Below are positions 22,074 through 34,300 of a stretch of 64,000 bases of DNA, one piece after another. The translations under genes and the position numbers were made by a program. The notes below the pieces were generated by a model. It made no database searches, had not been told where the DNA came from, and saw only the letters and a program-made list of their open reading frames with translations. The stretch's first letter is position 1; every line of letters starts with the position of its first letter. The DNA is from Cinnamomum chago. Lineage: Eukaryota; Streptophyta; Magnoliopsida; Laurales; Lauraceae. The stretch covers positions 75,725,422-75,789,421 of the forward strand of contig CP142456.1 in the NCBI GenBank assembly GCA_038049695.1, read 5' to 3'.

Positions 22074-24697
22074 ATGGCAGAACAAGCAGCTAGACCATCT
22101 AGACCATCTCCTTTCCGCTTCCGATTTTGGGCTGCACCTACACCTCAACGCTCTCCGGCTCCGCCTCCGGCTCCGCCTCAACCAGCAATCCCAGCTCAAC
22201 GTCCACTATTTCGTCCTTCCACTTCACCATGGCAGCCACAGCCACAGCCTCAAATGCCCCGGCCCCAAGCCCCGCCTCCTGCTGCCTCCACTGCCCAACC
22301 TGTGGCTAGTGCACTCCCTCAACCTCGATTTGTATCTCCTGTAGCAACCTCTCCTCCCACTTCACAACCAATGCCTCCAGCATCCCAAACACTTTCCAAA
22401 GACGCGCCGCAGACAGAAACACAGAGCCTAGAGAAGACAACAAACCAGACTACTAAGGTGGAAAGCCAGTCTACACCAAATGTAGCTTCCTCTTTAGACA
22501 TTCCTATTATGCGCGCAATATCTGAAACAAAAGCAGACACAACTGAAGATCAGAAGCTGAAAACAGATTCTGAAAGAAAGACAGAAGCAGCTGAAGATGG
22601 GAGGAAACCTGAAACAGAAACAAGAGCAGAAGCAGCTCAAGATAAGAAACCTGAAACAGAAGCAAGAGCAGAAGCAGCTGAAGAAGAGAAATGGAAAACC
22701 ATGGTAGAGGCGAAACCGGAGGCGTTGAAAGATGAGAAGCCAAAAAAAGAAGAAGAGACCAAATCAGAAGCAACTGAAAAAGAGAAACCCAAAATGGAGT
22801 TGGTAGAAACAAAACAAGAAGCAATTGAAGATGAACATGAGACAGAGTCAGAAACAGAACTAGATGCAACTGAAGAAGGGAAACTCATAGAAGAACCAAA
22901 AGCAAGCGCAAAGGAGATACAAAAGGAGCAAGGAGACGGAGAGTCAATTTCATATGCAGAATCAGGCTCCAAGACTCCACCCTCAACAGATCAACTCACA
23001 ACAGACCAAAAGGATGTGACATCATCTAATTCAAATGGTAAAGCAACTGAAACTCTAATTTCCTCTTATCCAAATGAAAGAATTGCAGCCGGTGAAATAT
23101 TAAATTTCTTTAGCTAGCCATTCTTACCAAAACTTCAAGGCGGTGAATTTATCTAAATTTTTTATGGTATCAGAGCTAGGACCAGTGATGATCTTACGAT
23201 TAAACTGGGTACAGTCCTATCTTCCGCAATAATCACCGTCAATTTTTCTGTTTTCAATAAAATCAATCAAATTCCCTCTCTTTCCTCCATCGATTCAAGC
23301 ATTCAAGCCTTATGATCTCGTCATCTTCATCAAATCTTCATCGATCAAAGCTTCTGGAGTCGCGTTAGATCTGATCTACAGGACCATCAGCACCGACAGA
23401 CTCGAGAAGAGCGGGTTGCGATAGTGATGGATCAACGGACAGATGACAATCACTAATAGCCATGATGATTGGATTTGGAATAAATTTTCATATTTTTTTT
23501 TCTTATTTTAGAGATCAATTTATTTTCATGTTACCAATCATAGATCTTTTTTTTACAAAAAAAATCATATGATTGAAGGAGAATGTTAGAGAAACAGAAT
23601 ATTGTTAGGATTTAATAGATTATCCTTATCTTTATTCTACTAACGCCTTAAGGTTTTGGTAGTAATGGTTAGTTAAAGAAATTCCTGATGGTATCAGAGA
23701 CAACTGGTCGTGAGTTTGAATCCCATGAGGAACGACTCGGCACAAAAAAAAAAAAAAAAAACATGTCGCCAAAAGTGCGCCGGCCGGGTTCGAATATTGA
23801 AAAGTATTTCCGCTGCCTCTACTAACGCCTACCATTCCTACCAAAACCTCAAGGCGTTAGTAGAGGCAACGGAAATACTTTTCAATATTTCTCCTTGGGT
23901 GGAGCTCACTTCTCAATACTCCCCCTCAGGTGGAACCCGGCCGACGCACTTTTGGCGTCACGCATTTTTTTTTTTTTGCGTCAAGTCGTTCCTCCTGGGA
24001 TTCGAACTCACGACCGGTTGGCTCTGATATCATATTAAATTTTTTTAGCTAGCCATTCCTACCAAAACCTCAAGACTTAGTAGATGCAGTGGAAATACTT
24101 TTCAATATTCCCCCTTTGGTGGAGCCCACTTCTCAATATGAATCAGGTGCAAGTGATTCAACATCCCAAGCTACTTTGAAGAAATCTACTCAGGAAGATG
24201 TTGCGACGATCACCGACAAGCAGGATGCAGACCTTGTGAAGCAGCCCGAAGGCGAGCACGCATCTAATACTGCAGAAGGATCCATGAGTGAAGGTCACAA
24301 CTCTGTAAATCACGAGGGTGCGGTGCTCATTTGCAGGGGCCACGATCACAACAAAGATGAGGGGCCACTGGTGATCAACAGCAATGAGGAAGGGGGGTCT
24401 GAAGGAAAAATGTATCATTTAAGGAATGGAACTAAGCCGTTTCCCGCGTTCATTAACAGCAATTTGCAGACATTCAACAACTCAATTGTATTCGAAAGTT
24501 TCTACAAGGAAAATAGTCCTGGGGTTCACTTGGAAGTCTATAGTAACCCAACTGACCCAGTTGATCCAAAGAGGACATGGGAGACCTTTGAGGCTCACAA
24601 GGCAGAGATGGAAACAACCCCAGTTCAAAACCTTATGTATGAACCTGATGCTTCCCTCAGAGGTATTGCTGTAGAATCTGGTGTCTCAGAAGCCTGA
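22074..24697 (+). CDS. Proline-rich / acidic KE-rich protein, with TE-filled intron
   Basis: Two-exon model: 22074-23091 and 24147-24697 (TGA), 522 residues, phase-compatible. Residues ~1-115 are Pro/Ala/Gln-rich (PPAPPAPPQPAIPAQ-type). Residues ~125-290 are highly charged, with imperfect repeats of ~20 residues of 'KPE-E-RAEAA-E-K' type. The C-terminal ~180 residues are less repetitive and include 'GAVLICRGHDHNKDEGPLV' and 'NNSIVFESFYKENSPGVHLE'. The C-terminal block resembles that of plant proteins annotated loosely as neurofilament-like; its function is unknown. No signal peptide or membrane segment is apparent. The intron is almost entirely a TE and its splice sites are weak (G|GTGAAA donor; 'aatcag' acceptor with a poor pyrimidine tract). 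If it is not spliced, the frame ends at 23117 after 'GEILNFFS', giving 347 residues. Intact or truncated status needs transcript evidence. Confidence 0.75.
23098..24138. mobile_element. Compound TRIM-like LTR insertion in the gene
   Basis: This block is flanked by TGAAA (23093-23097) and TGAAT (24139-24143). In minus orientation the right half reads as an LTR (24138 to about 24030, starting TATTGAGAAG and ending TTTAATA), then a primer-binding-site-like TGATATCAGAGCC (24017-24029), a short interior, the purine tract GAGGGGGAG (about 23918-23926), and a second LTR (23917 to about 23820). The left end (23098-23142) repeats the LTR terminus. Between them lie an inverted, partial copy of the same family (about 23628-23828, with TGGTATCAGAG at 23690) and a different LTR-like segment with its own TGGTATCAGAGC (23166). 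No protein is encoded. The order suggests nested or rearranged insertions. Confidence 0.75.
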
Positions 24698-27600
24698 GAT
24701 TGCCATCTCATCTGTGAAAAGAGAGGGAGATTAGAAGAAACTCTTCTCAAATAATGGCAATTGAAGGAAGGATGCAAATGAATATAAAAGAAGCTAATGG
24801 ATTTAGAAGATGCTGCAGCTTTAAGTTGGTTTTCTTGTTACCAGCATCTCATGAAGAACATAACGCAATCCAGATGATGTATGAAATAATCATAACAATA
24901 GTACACATGATATTTGCCATTTTGAACATGTCCATGTTTGAATGTAAATGTATGGGAAACAGATAATGTCATTTTGGCAATTGAAATGATCTTTGCTTAT
25001 TTGCTCCAATCTCTGCAAGGCCTTGGGGTGGGTTGGTTTGTTTGTTTTTTTAACTCATGAGACATGTAAATCACATTTACATATGTAAGTTTTATGTATG
25101 AAAAAAAATAATACTGACATTTTGTTTGAAAATAAAATTTTCACATTATTTTCACCATGTTTATCTCCACTTAATGCATAGCATGGAAAAGGAAGCAGAA
25201 GAGAGGATCTATCTTAGTTTTTCTACAATTTAGATAATCCCTCTTAAATTCAAGTTCCACTAGATAATGAAAAAAGTTCCCAAAAATACAGTCTCTTCAC
25301 TATTGATGATTTTGCCCAAATCCTATGATATGGTGGTAGTCTGGTAGAAACATAGAATGGTAATCCTAGAAAAAAAGTGGGAATAAAGATTTTGAATTCC
25401 CCAAAGCAACTCTCAACCTAATCTATAGAAGAAGGTACAAGCCAGTAACCATCCTTAGTTTTTTCCATTTGAAAGTAACCTTCGTCTCTCCGAGGCTGCT
25501 CTAACTACAAAGCGAGAACAGCCATTCACCTCATTATTTGGCAGTTCTCACTTGACTGCCCAGGGTTTAAACTCTGGGTGCGTCACCTTTTCCAAACAAG
25601 TTAGCTTTCTTCCCACTTGTACGGGCTTTCTTCCCACTTGTGTGGGCTTTCTTCTCGCTCTCTTGGCCTCAAGGTTAAAAAAAAAAAAGAAGAAGAAATA
25701 ATTACAGAGCGAAAGGGAATAAAAGGAGCAGAAAAATTATGTCTTGACTGCAGTTCATTTTACCACACTAAATAAATAAATCTCTGATTAAAAAAAAAAA
25801 AACAAAAGCAAAATGCTCCACTCCCCTAAATTTGAAGTTCCTTGTTCTCCTTAAATGCAAAAAAACTAGTTAAACAGATCAAATAATAATAATAAAAAAA
25901 ATAGAATCCTAATCCAATGTTGACTTTAGATTTTGTAATGAATGTGCAATGGGTAAATATCATGTCAATTATTTCATCGGGCTCCACTTAATGAGATGGT
26001 TTGATGAACAACACAATCACATTACTAATTAAGTGCCCAATCTTATGATAGGACCAACTCCCGTTTGAGTAAAATCTAGAGACATCCACATACTAGATTT
26101 TTCAATAGCCGGGCTCTGCAGCATGAATTCACTCCTTCCCTCTGGGACGACAGGGTACAGACACTTGGTTTGTCAATAGATATGATTTCACCCCTTCCAT
26201 CTACGACAACATCTGTTTGCATGGGTTGGTATTTAGAAACTCCAAACCAGAGATCCTCCATGCTCTGATATAACGTGGTTAAAGAACCCATCTAGCCCCT
26301 TACACCCTCACATCGCATCGAGATTACTTGTTGATGGGGCAAATGGTTTGGAATTCAGAAATGTGGGCCCCACCCATGTGTTCAACAGGGCGCCAACACC
26401 ATACTTCAACTATGGCTTTTTTCGATTTAGCCCTACTCAAATATAAATCCTGGGTTCGCCACTGCCTTAACATGTGTGGGTTGGACCATCAGAGAGCATG
26501 TACTACCTCGGCCTTTATAGTCTCGTTTTGACCAGGGCATATGCAAGAGGAAGATTAATTTCTAATTTCTTTTCTATATTGTCACTTGGCACTGAATGTA
26601 AATCTGACGATAATATTCTTTTATCCAAATTTGGATCATCAATGCAATGTAGCAAGCAACATGGAGGTAGATTCCTACTTTATTGCACATCTTATTTAGC
26701 ATGAGCAGCCATTTACTTTCAAGATACAACTAATTGATGGTATTGATGAATCTTATCCTAACTCATGGATTTTAGGTCTTTGATAGAATGCTTCGCGTTA
26801 AGTAAGACAAATTGATGCAATATAAAAAGGAAAGAAGGAAAAGAAATTACCCCGTAATTCCATCTATTCATTGCCATTGAGATTTTGTAGCAATTTATTT
26901 TCCAAGTTGTTGCGCATCTAAGAGGGCCCCACATTGGACCTAATAACTAAGAGAAGCGATCTCATGCTATTAAGAGCCCACATAAGAATCACTTGAATTT
27001 GAAAATCATGCTTAAATAAGTGCACATATGTAAATAAGCCACTGGTAAAAGAAATCGCATAAAAGCCATATTTGACTTATATAAAAATCACATAAGAATA
27101 ACATACAAAAGTTGATATAATAGTCGCCCAAGAATCATGCTCTAGTAAACCCGAATGTGCTCAAATAAATTCGTATATATAAATGATAATAGAAAAACGA
27201 AGTGCCGAGCTAGGCCTAACGTTGTTCAAGCCTAGCCCTAAAATTGACTCAAGTTTTTGTTCAAGCCGGATAAAAAACAAAAGCCTACATTTGCACTATC
27301 AATTTATGATTGGCGAAGTGGTGAGGACCACGATTCCTCCATCTTTCGGACCTAGAAGTCTTGGTATTGACCCCCGTTTCCCCTTTTTAGAAATCGAAGG
27401 TTGAGTTCACTAGTGCTACCGCCTTGGAGCCACATGAGTATTTAAGGGATTAGTCCAACTCAAAAGATTGAAACCCTCCCATAGCGTGCAAAAAAAATTA
27501 AAAAATCAATGAGGCCCAAATTGGATTCCCTTGTTGGTGGGACTGATTGCACCCCATTTCTCATAAAACCCCAGCTATGTCTCTGAAAGCAGCAGCAAAG
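24698..27600. other. Intergenic, no gene seen
   Basis: I see no exon here. It contains simple A runs, a short tandem repeat (25604-25660) and a terminal motif of the dispersed repeat near 26445-26462. At 26060-26290 there is LTR-like non-coding DNA with a degenerate 'gctctgatataac' string. Confidence 0.45.
25604..25660. repeat. 21-bp tandem repeat, about 2.5 copies
   Basis: The unit 'gctttcttcccacttgt' plus 'acgg' or 'gtgg' starts at 25604, 25625 and 25646; the last copy is partial. No function is evident. Confidence 0.75.
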
Positions 27601-27776
27601 AGAGAAAAACCCTAAAACCCTAACTTTATAAAACCCTGCTTCCGTTTCCCTCCGCATCTAAAAAACAGCACGAGAGAGAAGAGAGAGAACCCAAGCTTCC
27701 GTCGCTCTCGTCTCTGCATCTGATAAAACGCTAAAACCCTAAAACTTCTGCGTCTCTATGACCTAAAACCCTAAAT
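27512..27776 (+). promoter_or_regulatory. Telo-box / site-II type promoter-leader of NOP56
   Basis: AAACCCTAA-type telo boxes occur at 27606-27623 (two, overlapping), 27733-27742 and 27764-27773. A GGCCCA element (site II family) lies at about 27512 and a TTATAAAA string at about 27626. In plants, telo boxes combined with site II elements mark genes for ribosomal proteins and ribosome biogenesis, which fits the downstream gene. The exact transcription start is not determinable; the GA/CT-rich segment at 27670-27790 is probably leader. Confidence 0.65.
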
Positions 27777-27797
27777 CTCTATACCTCTCTCTGTGCC

Positions 27798-30700
27798 ATG
27801 GCTCTCCATCTCCTCTACGAGTCCGCTTCTGGTTTCGCACTCTTCCTCGCTCACGGCATCGATGAAATTGGTCAAAACACCCAAGCGGTACAAAACTCGG
27901 TCCTTGATCTCACCCGATTTGGAAAAGTCGTAAAGCTCATTGGTTTTCAGCCGTTTTCATCGGCTCTTGATGCTCTGGAACAATGCAACAAGATCTCCGA
28001 AGGTGAGCCGACAAAGAGCTAACTTTTCAGTGTTTTGGGCCTCATGTATTTAGGGTTTTCTGGGTTTTGGTGCTTTTGTTTGAATTTCATGACCAGCGTA
28101 AGGATTTGGGTTACAAAGATAGGACATATGAGTTATGGTTCTGATGTTTTAATGGGGTTTTTTTTTTTTTTTAATTTATGGGTTTTGGTTGTTTTGTTAA
28201 GAGTATCATGACTATCATCATTGGCTTGTAGGTTTCGATTTGAAAATGGGAACTATAGCCATTCTGTTGTTTGTTTTTTTATGAGGCCAAGATTTAAGCC
28301 GACCCCAGCTTCATGGATAAGGATAAGATGCAAAAGGTGCTGTTGGTATTGATGATTTTCGTGGTTTTTTATTTTCGTTTCTTGGCTTTGGTGCTTTTGT
28401 TTGTGCTCATTGTTTGTGTATGGGTTTTGAATAGAAAGATAGGATCTATGGTCATAAGCTTGTTAGTGAGCAAATCTCAGATTGATGTGATAAGGGTATG
28501 ATGATGACGGTGAAAATGATATGTTTGGTGTTTGTGGTGGTTTGGGGTTTTTTAATTTACCCTCAAGGGCTTGTTTTTTTGCATTTGAATACATATATTT
28601 CATGCCAAAAGTGTTAAAAATAAAGAACAAAGGCTGGGCAATTTAGTACTTAAATTCATGACTTCAGTTTCTTCTTTTATTTTCTTTAAATTTTAGGGAT
28701 GTTGACCGAGGAATTGAAAAACTTTTTGGAGCTCAATCTTCCAAGAGTGAAGGAAGGAAAGAAACCTAATTTCAGTCTTGGAGTTGCAGAACCAAAAATT
28801 GGGTCTCAGATCTCTGAGATGACTAAAATTCCATGCCAAAGCAATGATTTTGTTCATGAACTCCTACGTGGTGTACGGTTGCATTTTGATAGGTTTATCA
28901 AGGACCTTAAGGTTTGTGATTCGGGTTTTCCCCTTCTAAGTTAACGGATTTTGTAAGTCTTCTTTCTGAGATGACTTTTAAGCTTTTATCTGCTTTTGTT
29001 TAAAGCAAGGAGACTTAGAGAAGGCTCAGTTGGGGCTGGGGCATAGTTACAGCCGTGCAAAAGTCAAGTTCAACGTTAACAAAGTTGACAATATGATCAT
29101 TCAAGCTATCTTCCTTCTTGATACATTAGACAAAGATATTAACAACTTCGCCATGAGAGTCAGGTTTGTTGACATGTCAACTGAGTTTTCCTCTTTTATT
29201 GGGTGTGTTTTTATGTTAGAAGCATCATTCATTTCAATCTGGTACATTTTAAATTGTTTATTAGTGTACAGAACTTTTATTGGGTTCTCAAAATTTGAAT
29301 ATGTGATGTTAATCTCCATGTCAGTTGAGATTTTGACAGCTTTTTGCCTTTAGGTGTGGATGGAAGGTATTGCTTTGATCTACCATGATTTGATAATTGA
29401 TAATGGCAACTCTTCTGTTTTGATTAAGCAGAAAGGAGACAACATTGATTAGATTTTTCAGTTGGATTTCATTAAAACAAGACAAGGACTGAGATTGCAT
29501 CAAGAATACATCAGAAGGAAGCTACAATGTGGCATGAAAAAAACTAAATTACGTCAAAGGACCTGATACCTCTAAATTGATTGGTTGACTACCAAAGTCT
29601 TAAATTCGCTAGTGGCCTTCAAAACATAATAAATTCTGTGTTGATGGAGTTGCAATTTTTTTTTATACCATTCAACATAAACTCGTGTTTCCATAGATTA
29701 TCGTGGTTTTTAACACCCACATTGTAGTATTTGAAGAATTGTTTTCAACAATCTATGGCCCAAAAACGAGCCTCGAGAAATTCTGAAAGCTTCCTTTTTG
29801 GCATAAATATCCTACCCATTAGAATTTATCACCCCTAACAGACTAGATGACACCACTTAAATATTACAAACTTTGTCAATCAACTATCACCTATATGCAC
29901 TGGCCCTAGTTTGCGCCTCAAGCAGCCCATTTAAATTGAATTGGAACTGCTTAATCGACCTATATAAATATGTAATTGATTAATTAATTTTCTGAAAGAT
30001 TACTTTCTATTTTTTTTTTTTGATGACTTACTTTCTAAAATTTAATCAGGTGTTGACTGTTAGCTTAATGTGATCTCATTTATCACAGTATAATGGAGTT
30101 AAAATTTAAGCAACTGACAATGGGAAGAAAACCCTTGTCAATCAGAAGTAAATAAGGTCAAATATATATATATATAGATATAATGTTTATATTTCGAAGT
30201 TGTTGCTTGGCGACCCATAGATTTAATATGAGATGCTCAGTTTTTTGGTACCTTGTTTAAAAACTCACTTTATTGTCTAGGAACCGAACGAAGTTGACTA
30301 GATTCAAAATATAGACAAGATTATGTAAAACTGGTTTATGAAACTAGCCCTGTTCCAGTTGAGTTGGCCGGTTTCAAGGCCTCAATGAATTGTCCAAGTT
30401 ATAAAACAGGTTGGTTTGTCAGGTATCTTTATGTTATTTTTAAAGTATAATTAAGACCACCATCTCTTCAGGCAGTTCATCACACCTTTACATGGTTTAA
30501 ATGGGTCATGTCAGACCTGAGATCCAACTAGACCTGGTTTGAAAAATATTGGGTCTTGGTCAGAGTTTCGAACTGATGGGTTAGGTTGACTGTAGATTAG
30601 CATGGCTTAACAGATCAAAGTGTTGTGATAACCTGACGTGGAACTGAAATTGTAGTGTGGTCTGTCATTGTAGCATGCTTTAATATTTATATGTGATTCA

Positions 30701-31331
30701 GGTTATAGTCATGTACCCAACCTAGACGATCAAACAAGGTGTGGCCGAGTCTCCAGGATTGGGACCTGAACTGGACCCAGCTAAATTTAATCAGCCTTTG
30801 ACTGGTACTGGCTAGACCCTATATAAACTCTGACTTACTGGTAGCCCTATTTGTTCAGTATGCTTCGTATTTATATTTTAGTCAGTTTACAGTTATGGAT
30901 CCAACCTTGACCAGATTAAACAGCTCTGGGCCCTGCATTGCAACCTGAACTTGACCCAGATAAATCCAATTGGGGTCCTACACTGGGCCTGGCTAAACCT
31001 TATCTAAACCTAATTTTTCTGTCATATTTATCATTCACAAATATTGGACCTATAGTCAAGAATCTTAACTATCCCAAATGTGATACTTCATGTGGATGGG
31101 CCACAACTAATAGTTTTACACTGTGAAGAACTCAGCCAATTGGTTTTATCTAATTGATGGCGCGGTCTAAATTCATAAAAAAAGGGTTAAGGTTGAACTT
31201 TCTAGGCCACTAGTTGTGGTGAAATAAAATAAGAAATTAATAATACCGAGGTTCCTCCACAAAGTAGCCCATGATACCACAAAACAGGTATTGCTAAGAT
31301 TTACACATGCGTGCATGTATGCCACATTTAG

Positions 31332-31362
<31 letters not shown>

Positions 31363-34300
31363 TTTGCTAGAATTCAATGAGCTGTGCAATTCATCCACCG
31401 CATAGATATCCTGACCTGACTGATGATGATATGTTCTTCCTGAATTTTGTTTATAAATATTAAAATATCCTTCAAATATCCTTGTTCTGTCAATATAAGA
31501 ATTATATACTGTTGTTATTTGTCTTTTGCCTGTAAAGATGAAAATTACCTCAAGTTGACCTGACTGACTCTGCCGAATCAGGACAAGCCTAGGCTGAGTC
31601 ATCAGTCAGCTATGAGGTCTGACCAAACAAGTACATTCCAAGTTTGAACCAATTTTGGTGACATAACGGAGTTTATGTGGCCACATTCCAAGTTGACTAG
31701 GTCCAATACTATGAGGTGGACTTCTGGAAATGGAATCTAACACCCCTGATTAGGGTAAAATGTTATGGCATTCATGTATGCTATAATTACTTTTTATTTT
31801 GTGCAACCATCAATGTTTCTCTCTTTCTTGTAATGGATTTAACTTCTTCCTGCAGAGAATGGTATTCTTGGCATTTCCCTGAACTGGTGAAGATTGTGAA
31901 TGATAACTATCTCTATGCCAAAGTTGCAAAATTTGTAGAGAACAAAGAACAGTTGTCTGATGATGAAATACCAGATTTAGCAGACATCCTCGGTGATGAG
32001 GACAAAGCAAAGGAGATTGTTGAAGCAGCCAAATCATCAATGGGTAAATCTTAAGAAATTGAGTTTATTTTGGTAGTTTAGGTATTTGACTTACCATCCT
32101 TCAATTTGCTGTTTCAGGACAAGATATTTCTCCGGTCGACTTGATTAATGTACAACTATTTGCACAGAGGGTAATGGATCTCGCTGAGTACAGGAAGGGC
32201 CTTTATGAGTATCTTGTTACAAAAATGAATGACATTGCACCAAATTTAGCCACTTTAATTGGGGAAGTTGTTGGTGCCCGTTTGATTTCTCATGCTGGTA
32301 GTCTCACTAATCTTGCCAAGTGCCCCTCTTCTACTCTTCAGATTCTCGGTGCAGAGAAGGCACTTTTCAGGTGTTTGCTTCTTCTTTTCATTCTTCTTTT
32401 GGCAGAGGGGATGATAGAAATATATTGACATATTTTGTTGAATAATGAAAATGATGTTTATGCTGTTAAATATTTATTAAGAATATTTCCTGTTAGCTAC
32501 AACCTTTTTCTGTCGATATTGCATAAGCCGAGCATAAAATTATATGTTTGTGTACATAATTATAGACCTTTTCATTTCTATCAATGTTCTTTGATTGGGT
32601 TAAATGGTGAGATAATATGATATTTAGGTATTGTGTTCTTGCATCAAACATTCCTTATTTATTTCGAGGAGTGATCTGATGCTGTTGTCAGCACCATAGT
32701 GGCAGCATCTCACATATGAAATTCCATTAATGCTTTCCACCTTTGCTTGATCTTACCGCTTCACTTGCACACTCACGTATTTATAGGCAGTGCGTTAAAT
32801 TTCACTCCAATTGCAGTGTTGCATTGCCTTGGATTTAGAGTTGTAAAATATCTAGTTATTTTTTATTTACATGATTAATTCAATAGTGTATATCGGTCAT
32901 GTTAAATTGAAGTTTGGGTTAGTTCCTATACAGATGGAGACATGTGATTTGAGTGGGATTGGATCAATAAAAGGTGGTTAATCCTGCCATGATTAAAGCT
33001 AGATTTGTAAAATATCTAGTTATGTTTTATGTACATAATTAATCCTACCCTGGTAATTCATATTTTCCTTCGATAAGTATGGTACTGATAGCAGCAGAGG
33101 ATCGTTGCTATATTTATTACTTTTGAAGATGATCATGGGTTCCTGCTACAGATTAAAATCTCAGATCATTTTTACATTTAGGAATGGGAATCTAACTGCT
33201 GCTTTTGGCTGCTTATTTTTGAAAACTCTCGCCTGTAATCTAAATTCAGGAGAAATGTTATCTTCTTCTGAAATGGAAGGCTGTCAATCACAGACTTATC
33301 ATTTGCATAAGCTCTCTTGTTCATGTTATTTGTCAATAGGGCATTGAAAACCAAAGGGAACACGCCAAAGTATGGACTTATCTTCCATTCTTCTTTTATT
33401 GGCCGAGCATCTGCACGGAATAAAGGCCGGTTAGCTCGCTACCTTGCAAATAAGTGTTCAATTGCATCTCGTATTGACTGCTTTTCAGGTTAGATTTGTT
33501 CCCTGTTTCATAAATATAATAGTCTCTCTCTCTCTATATATATATATATTGTTATATTATTTATCGCATGGGATGACTAGTGTTCCTTTCTGTATTTACA
33601 GAGACGAGCACCAAGATTTTTGGAGAAAAGCTTCGTGAACAGGTGGAGGAGAGACTGGATTTCTATGATAAGGGGGTTGCACCACGCAAGAACCTGGATG
33701 TGATGAAAGCTGCTATTGATATTACAATTAACAACGAAATGCCAGAGGCAAAAGGTTTGCACTGCTGCTCTTCCCAGAACCAAATGCCACTTTATCTGTC
33801 TAAACTGCTTTGATTTTATGTTCACAAATGGAGATGCAACATTTCCATACAAGGATCAAAATCTTGTAACCTCCAGTGTATTGCTCTGTTTAACCTTATT
33901 CATTGTTTTACTAATTTAAACATTCTATGCAAAGTTGCTGCAAATGTCAGGTATGTAAGAGAATGTCTCATTCTTTACAAGTTCAAATTATTATCCAAAT
34001 ACACATTAGCATTGATGGAGATTTATACCTTTTAATATAAAAAAAAATTGTGTTGATGTGTGATGATCTGAAGTCTGAACTTTCTTCGAGTTGCCAACAA
34101 GAATATTGGATGAGACAGTAAAATCACTGCAATTGATCTTAAGGAGAGGTTGAAATTTACAGTGATAGTAGTAGCATCCTGACCACCACCACCACCATCA
34201 TCATCAAAGCTATGTTCCAAGTATGTTGGGGTCGGCTACATGAATTCTGCTTCTCCATTTTTATTTATCTCGAGTCAAATCCTCAGATAGGTTAGCACTT

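Noticed and set aside
22507..22972. Long minus-strand frames opposite the KE-rich exon.
   Set aside because: They are shadows: the antisense of Glu/Lys-rich codons gives Ser/Phe/Leu-rich frames. The plus strand has ATG, TATA and conserved C-terminal sequence.
31405..31575. Box C-like 'tgatgatga' and box D-like 'ctga' strings in NOP56 intron 3, suggesting an intronic C/D snoRNA as in animal NOP56.
   Set aside because: Spacing is wrong, there is no terminal stem, and (ATG)n-type repeats create box C by chance.
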